Positions 1 through 5,094 of a stretch of DNA of 5,094 nt are shown here, piece by piece (within the stretch, counting starts at the first letter, position 1; each line of letters starts with the position of its first letter). The notes below the pieces were generated by a model, which was not told the origin of the DNA, made no database searches, and was given only the letters and a program-made list of their open reading frames with translations. Made by a program: the position numbers and the translations under genes. Source of the stretch: an uncultured Lacibacter sp. (GTDB lineage: Bacteria > Bacteroidota > Bacteroidia > Chitinophagales > Chitinophagaceae); NCBI RefSeq assembly GCF_946479605.1, contig NZ_CAMLGT010000262.1, forward strand, positions 1 through 5,094. Reading direction: 5' to 3'.

Positions 1-284
1 ATGCTTTTGTTCGTCGGTTTCATGCAGTCATTCATTTCCCCATCCCCAACTCCAATGAGCGCTTTGTACTCTGGCAAAAATCATTGCCCGATAGTCTTTC
101 ATTGAGCGATACCGTTGATCTGCAGCAACTGGCAGCCAAATATGAACTCACCGGTGCCTCCATCATCAATGCCGTGCAGTTTGCGGTATTGCAGTGCTAT
201 GCCCGCAATGCAAATGATTTGCAGCAAACCGATCTGCTGGATGGTATCCGCAAGGAATTGATGAAGGAAGAAAAGTCGGCCTAA
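1..284 (+). CDS. AAA+ ATPase, C-terminal fragment (5' end outside window)
   Basis: The open frame enters from the left edge (first whole codon at position 3) and runs 93 codons to TAA at 282-284. The fragment begins AFVRRFHAVIHFPIP and continues with NERFVLWQKSLP. This is the end of the second region of homology of classical AAA ATPases, where the RRF arginines are the usual arginine-finger candidates. Next comes a small helical lid with the sensor-2-like stretch YELTGASIINAVQFA, and a charged tail ending KELMKEEKSA. Walker A and B would lie upstream, outside the window. In the family this region couples ATP hydrolysis to remodelling of a protein partner. The partner cannot be told from this piece. 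Related lids occur in general Bacteroidota AAA proteins and, by memory, in ATPases of contractile injection clusters, so the upstream genes would decide. A TTG at 84 gives a shorter apparent ORF, but the AAA signature continues upstream of it, so 84 is not the start. A 73-nt gap separates it from the peptidase gene. Confidence 0.85.
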   Translation, partial: AFVRRFHAVIHFPIPNSNERFVLWQKSLPDSLSLSDTVDLQQLAAKYELTGASIINAVQFAVLQCYARNANDLQQTDLLDGIRKELMKEEKSA

Positions 285-312
285 ACAGCCTCCGCTCATC
301 ATTTAGGCTTTT
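279..312 (+). terminator. Putative intrinsic terminator overlapping the AAA gene stop codon
   Basis: GCCTAAA at 279-285 pairs perfectly with TTTAGGC at 302-308 across a 16-nt loop, followed by TTTT at 309-312. The left arm contains the TAA stop codon (282-284). A shorter alternative stem, AGCCT (287-291) with AGGCT (305-309), shares the right side. The stem is short and A/T-rich and the T tail is only four bases plus one stem-derived T, so termination may be weak. Its position exactly at the gene end is the main argument for it. Confidence 0.4.
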
Positions 313-340
313 CCAAACAGGATTTTTCAGGATATTTACG

Positions 341-357
341 GCTCAAATTTTTTGAGC
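341..357 (+). promoter_or_regulatory. Perfect inverted repeat abutting the M1 peptidase start codon
   Basis: GCTCAAA (341-347), a TTT loop (348-350) and TTTGAGC (351-357) form a perfect 7-bp inverted repeat whose last base is immediately 5' of ATG at 358. As RNA it could fold into a hairpin occupying about positions -17 to -1 of the ribosome landing zone. As DNA it could be a protein-binding palindrome. It is not followed by a T run, so it is not a normal terminator. The pairing is directly visible; a role in expression is inferred. Confidence 0.4.
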
Positions 358-2247
358 ATGAAGAAAACTGTTTGGACGATCGCTGCTTGCCTGGCCATGT
401 TTGCAACCTTTGCACAGCCCAACCGTTGGCAGCAGCGTGTAAAGAATGTAATGGATATTGATATGGATGTAGCCACTAACCGTTACAGCGGTAAACAAAA
501 ACTGGAGTACACGAATAATTCTCCCGACACATTGGATAAAATTTTCTATCACCTGTACTGGAATGCATTTCAGCCAAACAGTATGATGGATGCACGCAGC
601 AGGGAGTTGGGTAAGAAAATGATCGGTAATGGTCGCCCCGATTGGGATGCACGTGTAAGAGACCGCATTTTAAACCTCAACGAAAGTGAGATCGGTTACC
701 AGAAAGTAAAATCATTAAAGCTGAATGGCGTTGCACAAAAATTAATTGAACATGAAACCATTCTTGAAGTAAAACTCAGCAGACCTATTTTACCAAAACA
801 AAAAGTAGTGCTGGAAATGGAATGGGATGCGCAGGTGCCCTTGCAGATACGCCGCAGCGGAAGAGATGCAGCAAATGGTGTTCAATTCTCCATGAGCCAA
901 TGGTATCCTAAACTTTGCGAATACGATAATGACGGCTGGCACCCCAACCCATACATTGCCCGTGAGTTTTACGGCGTGTGGGGCGATTTTGATGTAAACA
1001 TTACCATCGATAAAAAATACATTATTGGAGGTACCGGTTATTTAACCAATGCCAATCAAATTGGTTATGGCTACGAAACAAAAGGAGTGAAAGTGGTTCG
1101 TCCTGCAGGCGATAAACTTACCTGGAAATTCACTGCACCCAATGTGCATGATTTTATGTGGGCAGCTGATGCAGAATACAAACATCTTACACGACAGGTA
1201 AGTGGTGGCCGTACCATTCATGTATTGTATAATTACAAAGCAAATGATGCTGCTAACGATCAGGCATGGGAAAAAGTAGCCGATGCTGCTGTTATTGTAT
1301 TACCATTCATTGAAAAGAATTTCGGAGCATATCCTTACAAGCAATATTCATTTATACAAGGTGGCGATGGTGGTATGGAATATCCAATGGGTACGTTGTT
1401 GAATGGTCCCGGCATTGGTACCGTTATTCATGAGTGGATGCATACCTGGTACCAGATGCTGATGGGTACCAATGAAAGTTTGTATGCATGGATGGACGAA
1501 GGATTTACTGATTATGCAACAGGTCTTGTAAGTAACTATTATTACACGGAGCTTGCGAAGAAGAACGGAACAGTTTATACTGATGATAAACTACCGAAAT
1601 ATAATTCCGGTAGTTACGCCAGTTATTTTAATCTGGCCAAGAGCGGACTGGAAGAACCGCTCACAACACATGCCGATCATTTTAATACCAACTATGCGTA
1701 TGGCAGTGCATCTTACTCAAAAGGAGCGGTGTTTATTGCACAGTTAGGTTATATAACCGGCGGTGCTGTGCGTGATAAAATTTTATTAGAGTATTACAAA
1801 CAATGGCGCTTTAAACATCCTGATGTAAACGACTTTTTACGTGTGGCTGAAAGAGTGAGTGGCTTACAGTTAGATTGGTACAAAGAATATTGGGTAAACG
1901 GAACAAAAACCATTGATTATAAAATTGACAGTTTGTGGGAAGAAGGCGGTAAGTCAAAGATCAGTATTAAACGATTGAAAGAAATACCGATGCCGATTGA
2001 TGTGGTGCTTACGTTCAAAGACGGTACACAGCAAATGCATTACATTCCTGCCTACCTGATGTTTGGTGAAAAACCAGCAGAGGACAGTATGCCACGCACG
2101 GTTTATCCTGCATGGAAATGGACGCATCCCACTTACACCATTGAGTTTGATAAACCGCTGCGTGAGCTAACCGTGGTGGAAATTGATCCCTCACAACGCA
2201 TGGCTGATATTGACCGGAGAAATAATAAGCTGGAGTTGAAGTGGTAG
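358..2247 (+). CDS. Secreted M1-family zinc metallopeptidase (gluzincin, aminopeptidase-like)
   Basis: This gene encodes 629 residues. The N-terminus MKKTVWTIAACLAMFATFAQ is a typical Sec signal peptide, with likely cleavage after Ala19, so the enzyme should act in the periplasm or at the surface. Following the M1 fold, an N-terminal beta domain (about 20-190) precedes the thermolysin-like catalytic domain. That domain shows the substrate-amine-binding motif GGMEYP (338-343, Glu341). It also has the zinc site HEWMH (His358, Glu359, His362) with the third ligand Glu381 exactly 18 residues after the second His, in WMDEGF. Tyr453 in YSKG is the likely transition-state tyrosine. A C-terminal beta domain ends in DPSQRMADIDRRNN. 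The large C-terminal helical domain of ERAP/PepN-type enzymes is absent, and I see no type IX secretion tail. The usual GxMEN asparagine is Tyr here. The start is ATG 358 because it opens the signal peptide; an in-frame TTG at 352 lies inside the upstream inverted repeat. It is a monocistronic unit between two terminators. Role: cleavage of peptides, probably nutritional; the substrate is unknown. Confidence 0.95.
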   Translation: MKKTVWTIAACLAMFATFAQPNRWQQRVKNVMDIDMDVATNRYSGKQKLEYTNNSPDTLDKIFYHLYWNAFQPNSMMDARSRELGKKMIGNGRPDWDARVRDRILNLNESEIGYQKVKSLKLNGVAQKLIEHETILEVKLSRPILPKQKVVLEMEWDAQVPLQIRRSGRDAANGVQFSMSQWYPKLCEYDNDGWHPNPYIAREFYGVWGDFDVNITIDKKYIIGGTGYLTNANQIGYGYETKGVKVVRPAGDKLTWKFTAPNVHDFMWAADAEYKHLTRQVSGGRTIHVLYNYKANDAANDQAWEKVADAAVIVLPFIEKNFGAYPYKQYSFIQGGDGGMEYPMGTLLNGPGIGTVIHEWMHTWYQMLMGTNESLYAWMDEGFTDYATGLVSNYYYTELAKKNGTVYTDDKLPKYNSGSYASYFNLAKSGLEEPLTTHADHFNTNYAYGSASYSKGAVFIAQLGYITGGAVRDKILLEYYKQWRFKHPDVNDFLRVAERVSGLQLDWYKEYWVNGTKTIDYKIDSLWEEGGKSKISIKRLKEIPMPIDVVLTFKDGTQQMHYIPAYLMFGEKPAEDSMPRTVYPAWKWTHPTYTIEFDKPLRELTVVEIDPSQRMADIDRRNNKLELKW

Positions 2248-2259
2248 GGAAGAAGTGAG

Positions 2260-2308
2260 TAGTGAGTGGTCAATGGTGAATGGGCAATAGTCAATATGCA
2301 ATTGGCAA
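2260..2308. repeat. Degenerate heptanucleotide tandem repeat (7 units)
   Basis: Read in sevens from 2260 the units are TAGTGAG, TGGTCAA, TGGTGAA, TGGGCAA, TAGTCAA, TATGCAA and TTGGCAA, consensus T-R-G-K-S-A-A with an invariant T at unit position 1 and A at unit position 6. Looser copies extend upstream to about 2253. Downstream (2311-2336) ACT recurs at spacings of 7, 8 and 8 in an A/T-rich stretch. The block starts 12 nt after the peptidase stop codon and no reading frame explains it. The same heptad pattern reappears at 4946-5001. Confidence 0.65.
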
Positions 2309-2351
2309 CAACTTAAAACTATAGAACTTTAAAACTTATTTATTGGCAAAC

Positions 2352-2382
2352 AAAAAAGCTGTTCAAAACGAACAGCTTTTTT
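2352..2382. terminator. Strong bidirectional intrinsic terminator between convergent genes
   Basis: A6-GCTGTTC (2352-2364) and GAACAGC-T6 (2370-2382) form a perfect 13-bp stem with the 5-nt loop AAAAC. The T tract continues to 2383 on the plus strand, and the A tract supplies a T run on the minus strand. It lies 105 nt past the peptidase stop and 20 nt past the response regulator stop. It therefore suits ending both convergent transcripts and preventing read-through into antisense. Confidence 0.9.
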
Positions 2383-2402
2383 TATAAGTTCTCTTGTAGT
2401 TA

Positions 2403-3056
2403 TTAACGTCCGTAGAATTTATTAACCGCTTCCACACGGTTGTTTACATGCAGCTTCTCATAAATATGATACACATGCTTGCGCACTGTTTCGGGGCTGA
2501 TGTCTAATTCCTTACCAATCTCTTTGTAAATTTTTCCCTGCGCCAGTTTTTCAAGGATCATTTTTTCACGGCGTGTTAACACAGTTGTGTTCTCATTATC
2601 TGCGGTAGCAGGCAATGCTTCCTGCACGGGCATATCTTTAAATGCAGTTACCACTTTCAATGCAATCTGGCTGCTCATAGGGGCACCACCATCAACCAGT
2701 TCGCCAATGGCTTCTAACAGTTTTGCAGGCGATGACTTTTTGAGAATATAACCACTTGCACCGGCACGCAATGCATCAAAGATCTTTTCATCTTCTTCAT
2801 ACACGGTACACATCATGTACAATATTTCTGGGTGTTGCGGTTTTAATTCTTTTACTAAGTCAATGCCATTGGTTGAACCCAGGCCAATATCCATGAGCAC
2901 AACATTTGGTTTGATCAAAGGAATTTTTACCAGTGCTTCTTCACCAGATGAAAATGAACCAGCCAAACTGCAATTCTCACTCAGATCAATGATCTGCTCC
3001 AGTGCCTGGCGGATGTCAGTAACATCTTCAACAATACAAACGGAAATTTTATTCAT
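2403..3056 (-). CDS. NarL/LuxR-type response regulator (receiver plus HTH)
   Basis: This 217-residue cytoplasmic DNA-binding regulator would be activated by phosphotransfer from a histidine kinase. The receiver domain (about 4-120) has the acidic pocket Glu10/Asp11, the phospho-acceptor Asp56 in VVLMDIGLG, the switch residue Thr84 and Lys106 in YILKK. A LuxR-type four-helix HTH (about 158-215) reads LTRREKMILEKLAQGK, then KEIGKELDISPETVRKHV and YEKLHVNNRVEAV. Length and layout are normal for the family. The proline usually four residues after the phospho-Asp is Gly60, a small departure. The start chosen is ATG 3056 because the first beta strand (KISVCIVED) begins right after it. ATG 3074 would add six residues. 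The 237-residue reading from TTG 3116 would translate the operator-like palindrome and is unlikely. It lies 106 nt downstream of rsmG on the same strand. No kinase gene is visible, so its signal and targets are unknown. It is probably autoregulated through the palindrome upstream. Confidence 0.93.
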   Translation of the reverse strand: MNKISVCIVEDVTDIRQALEQIIDLSENCSLAGSFSSGEEALVKIPLIKPNVVLMDIGLGSTNGIDLVKELKPQHPEILYMMCTVYEEDEKIFDALRAGASGYILKKSSPAKLLEAIGELVDGGAPMSSQIALKVVTAFKDMPVQEALPATADNENTTVLTRREKMILEKLAQGKIYKEIGKELDISPETVRKHVYHIYEKLHVNNRVEAVNKFYGR

Positions 3057-3085
3057 AATGCAAAATTGGCTCATTAAGTTAACAT

Positions 3086-3116
3086 GAGAAATACCACTAA
3101 GTGGTAATAAGACCAA
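3086..3116 (-). promoter_or_regulatory. Weak candidate Bacteroidota-type promoter for the response regulator
   Basis: On the minus strand TTG (3116-3114) is followed after 20 nt by TATTTCTC (3093-3086). This is a partial match to the Bacteroidota -33 TTG / -7 TAnnTTTG promoter. The -33 element and spacing fit, but the second half of the -7 box matches poorly. The 15-bp palindrome falls between the two elements, a place where a bound regulator would affect polymerase directly. Confidence 0.2.
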
Positions 3117-3133
3117 CTTTTACATAAGTGGTA
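3092..3133. promoter_or_regulatory. Putative NarL-type operator: palindrome plus extra half-site
   Basis: TACCACT (3092-3098), one base, then AGTGGTA (3100-3106) form a perfect 15-bp palindrome 35 nt upstream of the response regulator ATG. The nonamer TAAGTGGTA at 3098-3106 is repeated exactly at 3125-3133, 27 bp away. TACCACT resembles the heptamer TACYYMT bound by NarL-family regulators, matching six of seven positions. The adjacent gene encodes just such a regulator, so autoregulation is a reasonable inference. The half-site spacing here is 1 bp rather than the 2 bp of classical NarL 7-2-7 sites. Confidence 0.55.
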
Positions 3134-3162
3134 TTGGCAGAAAATGCTACATCAGCACAGTA

Positions 3163-3810
3163 TCAGCGCTTTACGGCCATCACAAATTTTTCTTTAAAGA
3201 AATCTTCCGTAAACAATTCGTCAATTTGCCAAACAATGGGCGAAAGTCCGCTCTCCCTCACTTCTTCAGTAAGGTCGCCGCCTTTAAGACAAATCAAACC
3301 TCCATAAAAAGGTTCTTCAAAAGCAGTGGCCGCTTTGCCTTGCCCCTTTGCTTTAAGGATGGGCACACTCCATTTCCACAGGTCTTTTAACGGTGCCACG
3401 GCACGGCTCACTACAAAATCGAACTTTCGGTTAACGATCTGTTCTGTACGGGTGTGTTGTGTGGTGATATTCTTTAAACCAATGGCTGCGGCCACTTCAC
3501 GCACCACATTCAGTTTTTTATTGATGCTGTCAGTTAAATGAAACTGCACTTCAGGAAAAAAGATAGCCAGCGGAATACCGGGAAAACCACCGCCTGTACC
3601 AAGATCGCAGATCTGTGTACCCGGTTGAAAGTTGAATACTGCAGCAATAGCTAATGAATGCAACACATGTTTTTCGTATAAACTATCAATGTCTTTGCGT
3701 GAGATCACATTGATCTTTTCATTCCATTCTTTATACACAGCTTCCAGCTGCTGCAGTTGCTGCAGCTGCGCCGGGGTAAAATCAGCAAAATATTTCAGTA
3801 CTACTTCCAA
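3163..3810 (-). CDS. rsmG: 16S rRNA (guanine-527-N7) methyltransferase RsmG
   Basis: RsmG (GidB) transfers a methyl group from S-adenosylmethionine to N7 of G527 in the 530 loop of 16S rRNA; loss in other bacteria gives low-level streptomycin resistance. The 215-residue product has the expected size. An N-terminal helical part (WNEKINVISRKDI, 30-41; HVLHSLAIA, 49-56) leads into the Rossmann fold. That fold has SAM motif I DLGTGGGFPGIPLA (69-82), the family motif SRAVAPL (135-141) and LKGGDL (175-180). The start is TTG 3810. The in-frame stop lies only six codons upstream with no ATG between, and beginning there gives MEVVLKYF, matching the N-terminus I recall for Bacteroidota RsmG. Its first 10 nt overlap the end of the glycosyltransferase gene, which suggests one transcript and coupled translation. 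The N-terminal Gln/Leu run (QLQQLQQLEA) comes from CTG/CAG-rich codons. It is intact, with no sign of transfer. Confidence 0.95.
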   Translation of the reverse strand: MEVVLKYFADFTPAQLQQLQQLEAVYKEWNEKINVISRKDIDSLYEKHVLHSLAIAAVFNFQPGTQICDLGTGGGFPGIPLAIFFPEVQFHLTDSINKKLNVVREVAAAIGLKNITTQHTRTEQIVNRKFDFVVSRAVAPLKDLWKWSVPILKAKGQGKAATAFEEPFYGGLICLKGGDLTEEVRESGLSPIVWQIDELFTEDFFKEKFVMAVKR

Positions 3811-4919
3811 TTGGCACGTGGTTTTTTAAATAAAGTATTTGCAAATAAAAGATAATAAAACCATTGCCAGATATCAAGAAGGGGATAAAGCCAGAAGAGG
3901 TCTTTTTCCTTGAGCCTGCTCATGCTCTTATGGTAAATGATTCCTTGTATAAGAAACCTTAAACCAAATACCGATAATGCCATCCACCAGCTAAAGAAAA
4001 TAATGGAAGCAGCCAGCAACGGGTAAAACAGGAAATGCGAAAACGCAAATAAACCCAGCAGGAATTTGTGCGATGATTTGTAGTGCTTGCTGGTAGTGTA
4101 ATGTCTTGTTTTCTGGCTGCGCCAGGTGCTCCATTTTGTTTTGGGTTCCGATAAAGTGAAAGCCTCCTCATCAAGTACTACTGCGGTGTTTTTCTTTGTG
4201 GCTACTTTATTAATAAAGAGATCATCATCGCCACCGGGTAACTGGTTGTGCGATGAAAAACCTTTGTTGCGGAAAAACAATTCTTTGCGGTACGCAAGAT
4301 TGCGGCCCACGCCCATGTAAGGCATACCGGCCAGTGCATAAGAGAAATACTGCAGTGCCGATAAAAATGTTTCGAAACGGATGAGCTTATTGAGCAACCC
4401 CGGTTTTTTATTGTAAGCACCATAGCCCAGTGCAATTTCTTTGCCGTTGTTAAATGCGCCCTGCATCAGTTCAATCCACCGGGCACTTGCAGGTTTGCAA
4501 TCAGCATCGGTTAGCAGCAGCAGCTCATACTTTGCTTCTTTAATACCAATTGACAACGGGAATTTTTTACCGGAAATGAGTCTTGCCTCCTGCTTCAGTT
4601 CAATGGGGCGCAGGTTGCGGAAGGGCTTTGATAAATACTCCAGCACATACTTGCTGTCGTCGTACGAATTATCGTTTACCGCCACCACTTCAAACGTGCT
4701 TTTATAATCCTGTTGCAATACTTCGGGTAAATTATCGGCCAGGTTTTGGGCTTCATCCCTTGCACACACAATCACCGATACGGCATGCTGCATAGAGCTT
4801 TCCACCTTCGGTTTTTTGTAAAATGCCAAACGGGTAAAAAAATACAGGTAATAGAACAGCTGTACAGCGGTTATTGTACAAAACGCAATGAATAAGATTT
4901 CGGGCCAGTGCACACTCAT
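3801..4919 (-). CDS. Membrane-bound family 2 glycosyltransferase
   Basis: This 372-residue inner-membrane enzyme is expected to transfer a sugar from a nucleotide-sugar donor to a lipid or polysaccharide acceptor on the cytoplasmic face. One N-terminal membrane helix (about 6-33) precedes a GT-A domain that starts VSVIVCARDEAQNL (47-60). The domain carries Asp83 in VNDNSYDDS, the metal-binding DAD (138-140) in LLLTDADC, the acidic motif GGDDD (229-233) and a QKTRH (269-273) variant of the QxxRW motif. Two to three hydrophobic helices follow (about 286-328 and 341-362). This is the layout of processive or cellulose-synthase-like GT2 enzymes, although QxxRW is imperfect (His for Trp), so processivity is uncertain. 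The start is ATG 4919, just before the first membrane helix. The longer reading to TTG 5030 would translate the heptad repeat region and is rejected. It is first in a set with rsmG, which it overlaps by 10 nt. Donor, acceptor and product are unknown. Confidence 0.92.
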   Translation of the reverse strand: MSVHWPEILFIAFCTITAVQLFYYLYFFTRLAFYKKPKVESSMQHAVSVIVCARDEAQNLADNLPEVLQQDYKSTFEVVAVNDNSYDDSKYVLEYLSKPFRNLRPIELKQEARLISGKKFPLSIGIKEAKYELLLLTDADCKPASARWIELMQGAFNNGKEIALGYGAYNKKPGLLNKLIRFETFLSALQYFSYALAGMPYMGVGRNLAYRKELFFRNKGFSSHNQLPGGDDDLFINKVATKKNTAVVLDEEAFTLSEPKTKWSTWRSQKTRHYTTSKHYKSSHKFLLGLFAFSHFLFYPLLAASIIFFSWWMALSVFGLRFLIQGIIYHKSMSRLKEKDLFWLYPLLDIWQWFYYLLFANTLFKKPRANWK

Positions 4920-4928
4920 AAACAGCTG

Positions 4929-4936
4929 CGAAAGTA
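4929..4936 (-). promoter_or_regulatory. Weak candidate -7 element for the glycosyltransferase-rsmG unit
   Basis: On the minus strand TACTTTCG (4936-4929) matches the Bacteroidota -7 pattern TAnnTTTG at all but one fixed position. No TTG is found at the usual -33 distance, and transcription would begin only a few bases before ATG 4919, giving a nearly leaderless message. It is recorded as the best visible candidate only. Confidence 0.2.
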
Positions 4937-4945
4937 AGATAAAAG

Positions 4946-5001
4946 TAGCCGATAGTGATTGGCCTTTAGCCGATAGTTGTTCACGCTTTGTCAATAGTAC
5001 G
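4946..5001. repeat. Degenerate heptanucleotide tandem repeat (8 units) with an 11-bp exact direct repeat
   Basis: Read in sevens from 4946 the units are TAGCCGA, TAGTGAT, TGGCCTT, TAGCCGA, TAGTTGT, TCACGCT, TTGTCAA and TAGTACG. Seven of the eight fit T-(R/T)-G at unit positions 1-3, and TCACGCT is the exception. TAGCCGATAGT occurs exactly at 4946-4956 and 4967-4977, a 21-bp (three-heptad) period. The block lies 26 nt upstream of the glycosyltransferase ATG. Units such as TTGTCAA and TAGTGAT are one base from units of the 2260-2308 block, so both appear to belong to one repeat family. Confidence 0.55.
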
Positions 5002-5026
5002 CTACGCTTGTAATGAAGAAATAGAG

Positions 5027-5053
5027 TCACTGATGACGCAGATGGAAGGGATG
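5027..5053. repeat. Short nonanucleotide repeat (3 units)
   Basis: TCACTGATG, ACGCAGATG and GAAGGGATG follow one another, with GATG recurring at exactly 9-bp intervals (5032, 5041, 5050), then a looser ACGGAT. It resembles GATGACGC/ACGGATG-rich intergenic sequence that I associate from memory with Bacteroidota genomes. The rest of 5054-5094, up to the right edge, shows no gene or signal that I can support. Confidence 0.35.
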
Positions 5054-5094
5054 AAAACGGATTTGGATTGTTCGCTGCGCTTGCAATGTTTTGC

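Noticed and set aside
99..302. Minus-strand ORF of 67 codons opposite the AAA fragment
   Set aside because: The plus frame carries clear AAA family motifs over the same bases, and the minus translation has no recognisable features.
358..420. Lipoprotein signal with Cys11 (IAAC) in the M1 peptidase
   Set aside because: The hydrophobic stretch before Cys11 is too short and continues past it to FAQ, so an ordinary signal peptidase I site after Ala19 fits better.
1553..1747. Overlapping plus-strand ORF of 64 codons inside the peptidase gene
   Set aside because: It lies across the conserved catalytic region in another frame and shows no recognisable domain or initiation context; it is a shadow of the real gene.
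2248..2402. CRISPR array or mobile-element end in the convergent intergenic region
   Set aside because: The repeat unit is only 7 bp without spacers, there are no terminal inverted repeats or target duplication, and the only strong hairpin is a standard terminator.
3057..3116. Extension of the response regulator to a TTG at 3116
   Set aside because: Receiver domains begin a few residues before the first beta strand, which fits ATG 3056. The extension would code through the palindrome.
3745..3775. CAG/CTG-rich near-palindromic stretch in rsmG
   Set aside because: It lies inside conserved coding sequence and is explained by consecutive Gln and Leu codons (QLQQLQQLEA).
4126..4795. Plus-strand ORFs opposite the glycosyltransferase
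   Set aside because: They are antisense to conserved GT2 motifs, overlap each other, and have low-complexity Ser-rich translations typical of antisense frames.
4920..5030. N-terminal extension of the glycosyltransferase to a TTG at 5030 (37 extra residues)
   Set aside because: The extension translates the heptad repeat, has no family resemblance, and ATG 4919 lies exactly before the first membrane helix as expected for this architecture.

Overview
The window looks like chromosomal DNA of a Bacteroidota bacterium, most likely from the Chitinophagaceae or a close relative. The grounds are the protein style (M1 peptidase with GGMEYP and HEWMH motifs; RsmG beginning MEVVLKYF with NVISRKDI and HVLHSLAIA), the lack of Shine-Dalgarno sequences before the starts, A/T-rich leaders, moderate GC, and short-period repeats between genes. 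This assignment comes from recognising sequence style, not from a database search.

Layout. (1) Positions 1-284, plus strand: the C-terminal 93 residues of an AAA+ ATPase whose body lies off the left edge, ending in a hairpin with a T tail that overlaps its stop codon. (2) 358-2247, plus strand: a complete secreted M1-family zinc metallopeptidase, preceded by a perfect inverted repeat that touches its ATG. (3) 2248-2402: a convergent intergenic region holding a degenerate 7-bp tandem repeat and a strong bidirectional terminator. (4) Minus strand, read right to left: a membrane-bound family 2 glycosyltransferase (4919-3801), rsmG for 16S rRNA G527 methylation (3810-3163, overlapping the glycosyltransferase by 10 nt from a TTG start), then a NarL/LuxR-type response regulator (3056-2403). 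A 106-nt gap before the regulator carries a 15-bp palindrome plus a third copy of its half-site. (5) 4920-5094: no convincing gene, but a second 7-bp-periodic repeat in the same sequence pattern as the first, plus a short 9-bp-periodic repeat.

How the genes relate. The glycosyltransferase and rsmG look co-transcribed and probably translationally coupled. The response regulator may be read from the same transcript and also from its own, possibly autoregulated, promoter. No histidine kinase partner is visible. The M1 peptidase appears to be a separate transcription unit, isolated by terminators on both sides. The protein-coding content is ordinary. The signals most worth a second look are non-coding: the shared heptad repeats, the NarL-like operator array, and the hairpin at the peptidase start codon. 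I see no clear evidence of a new multi-gene system here.
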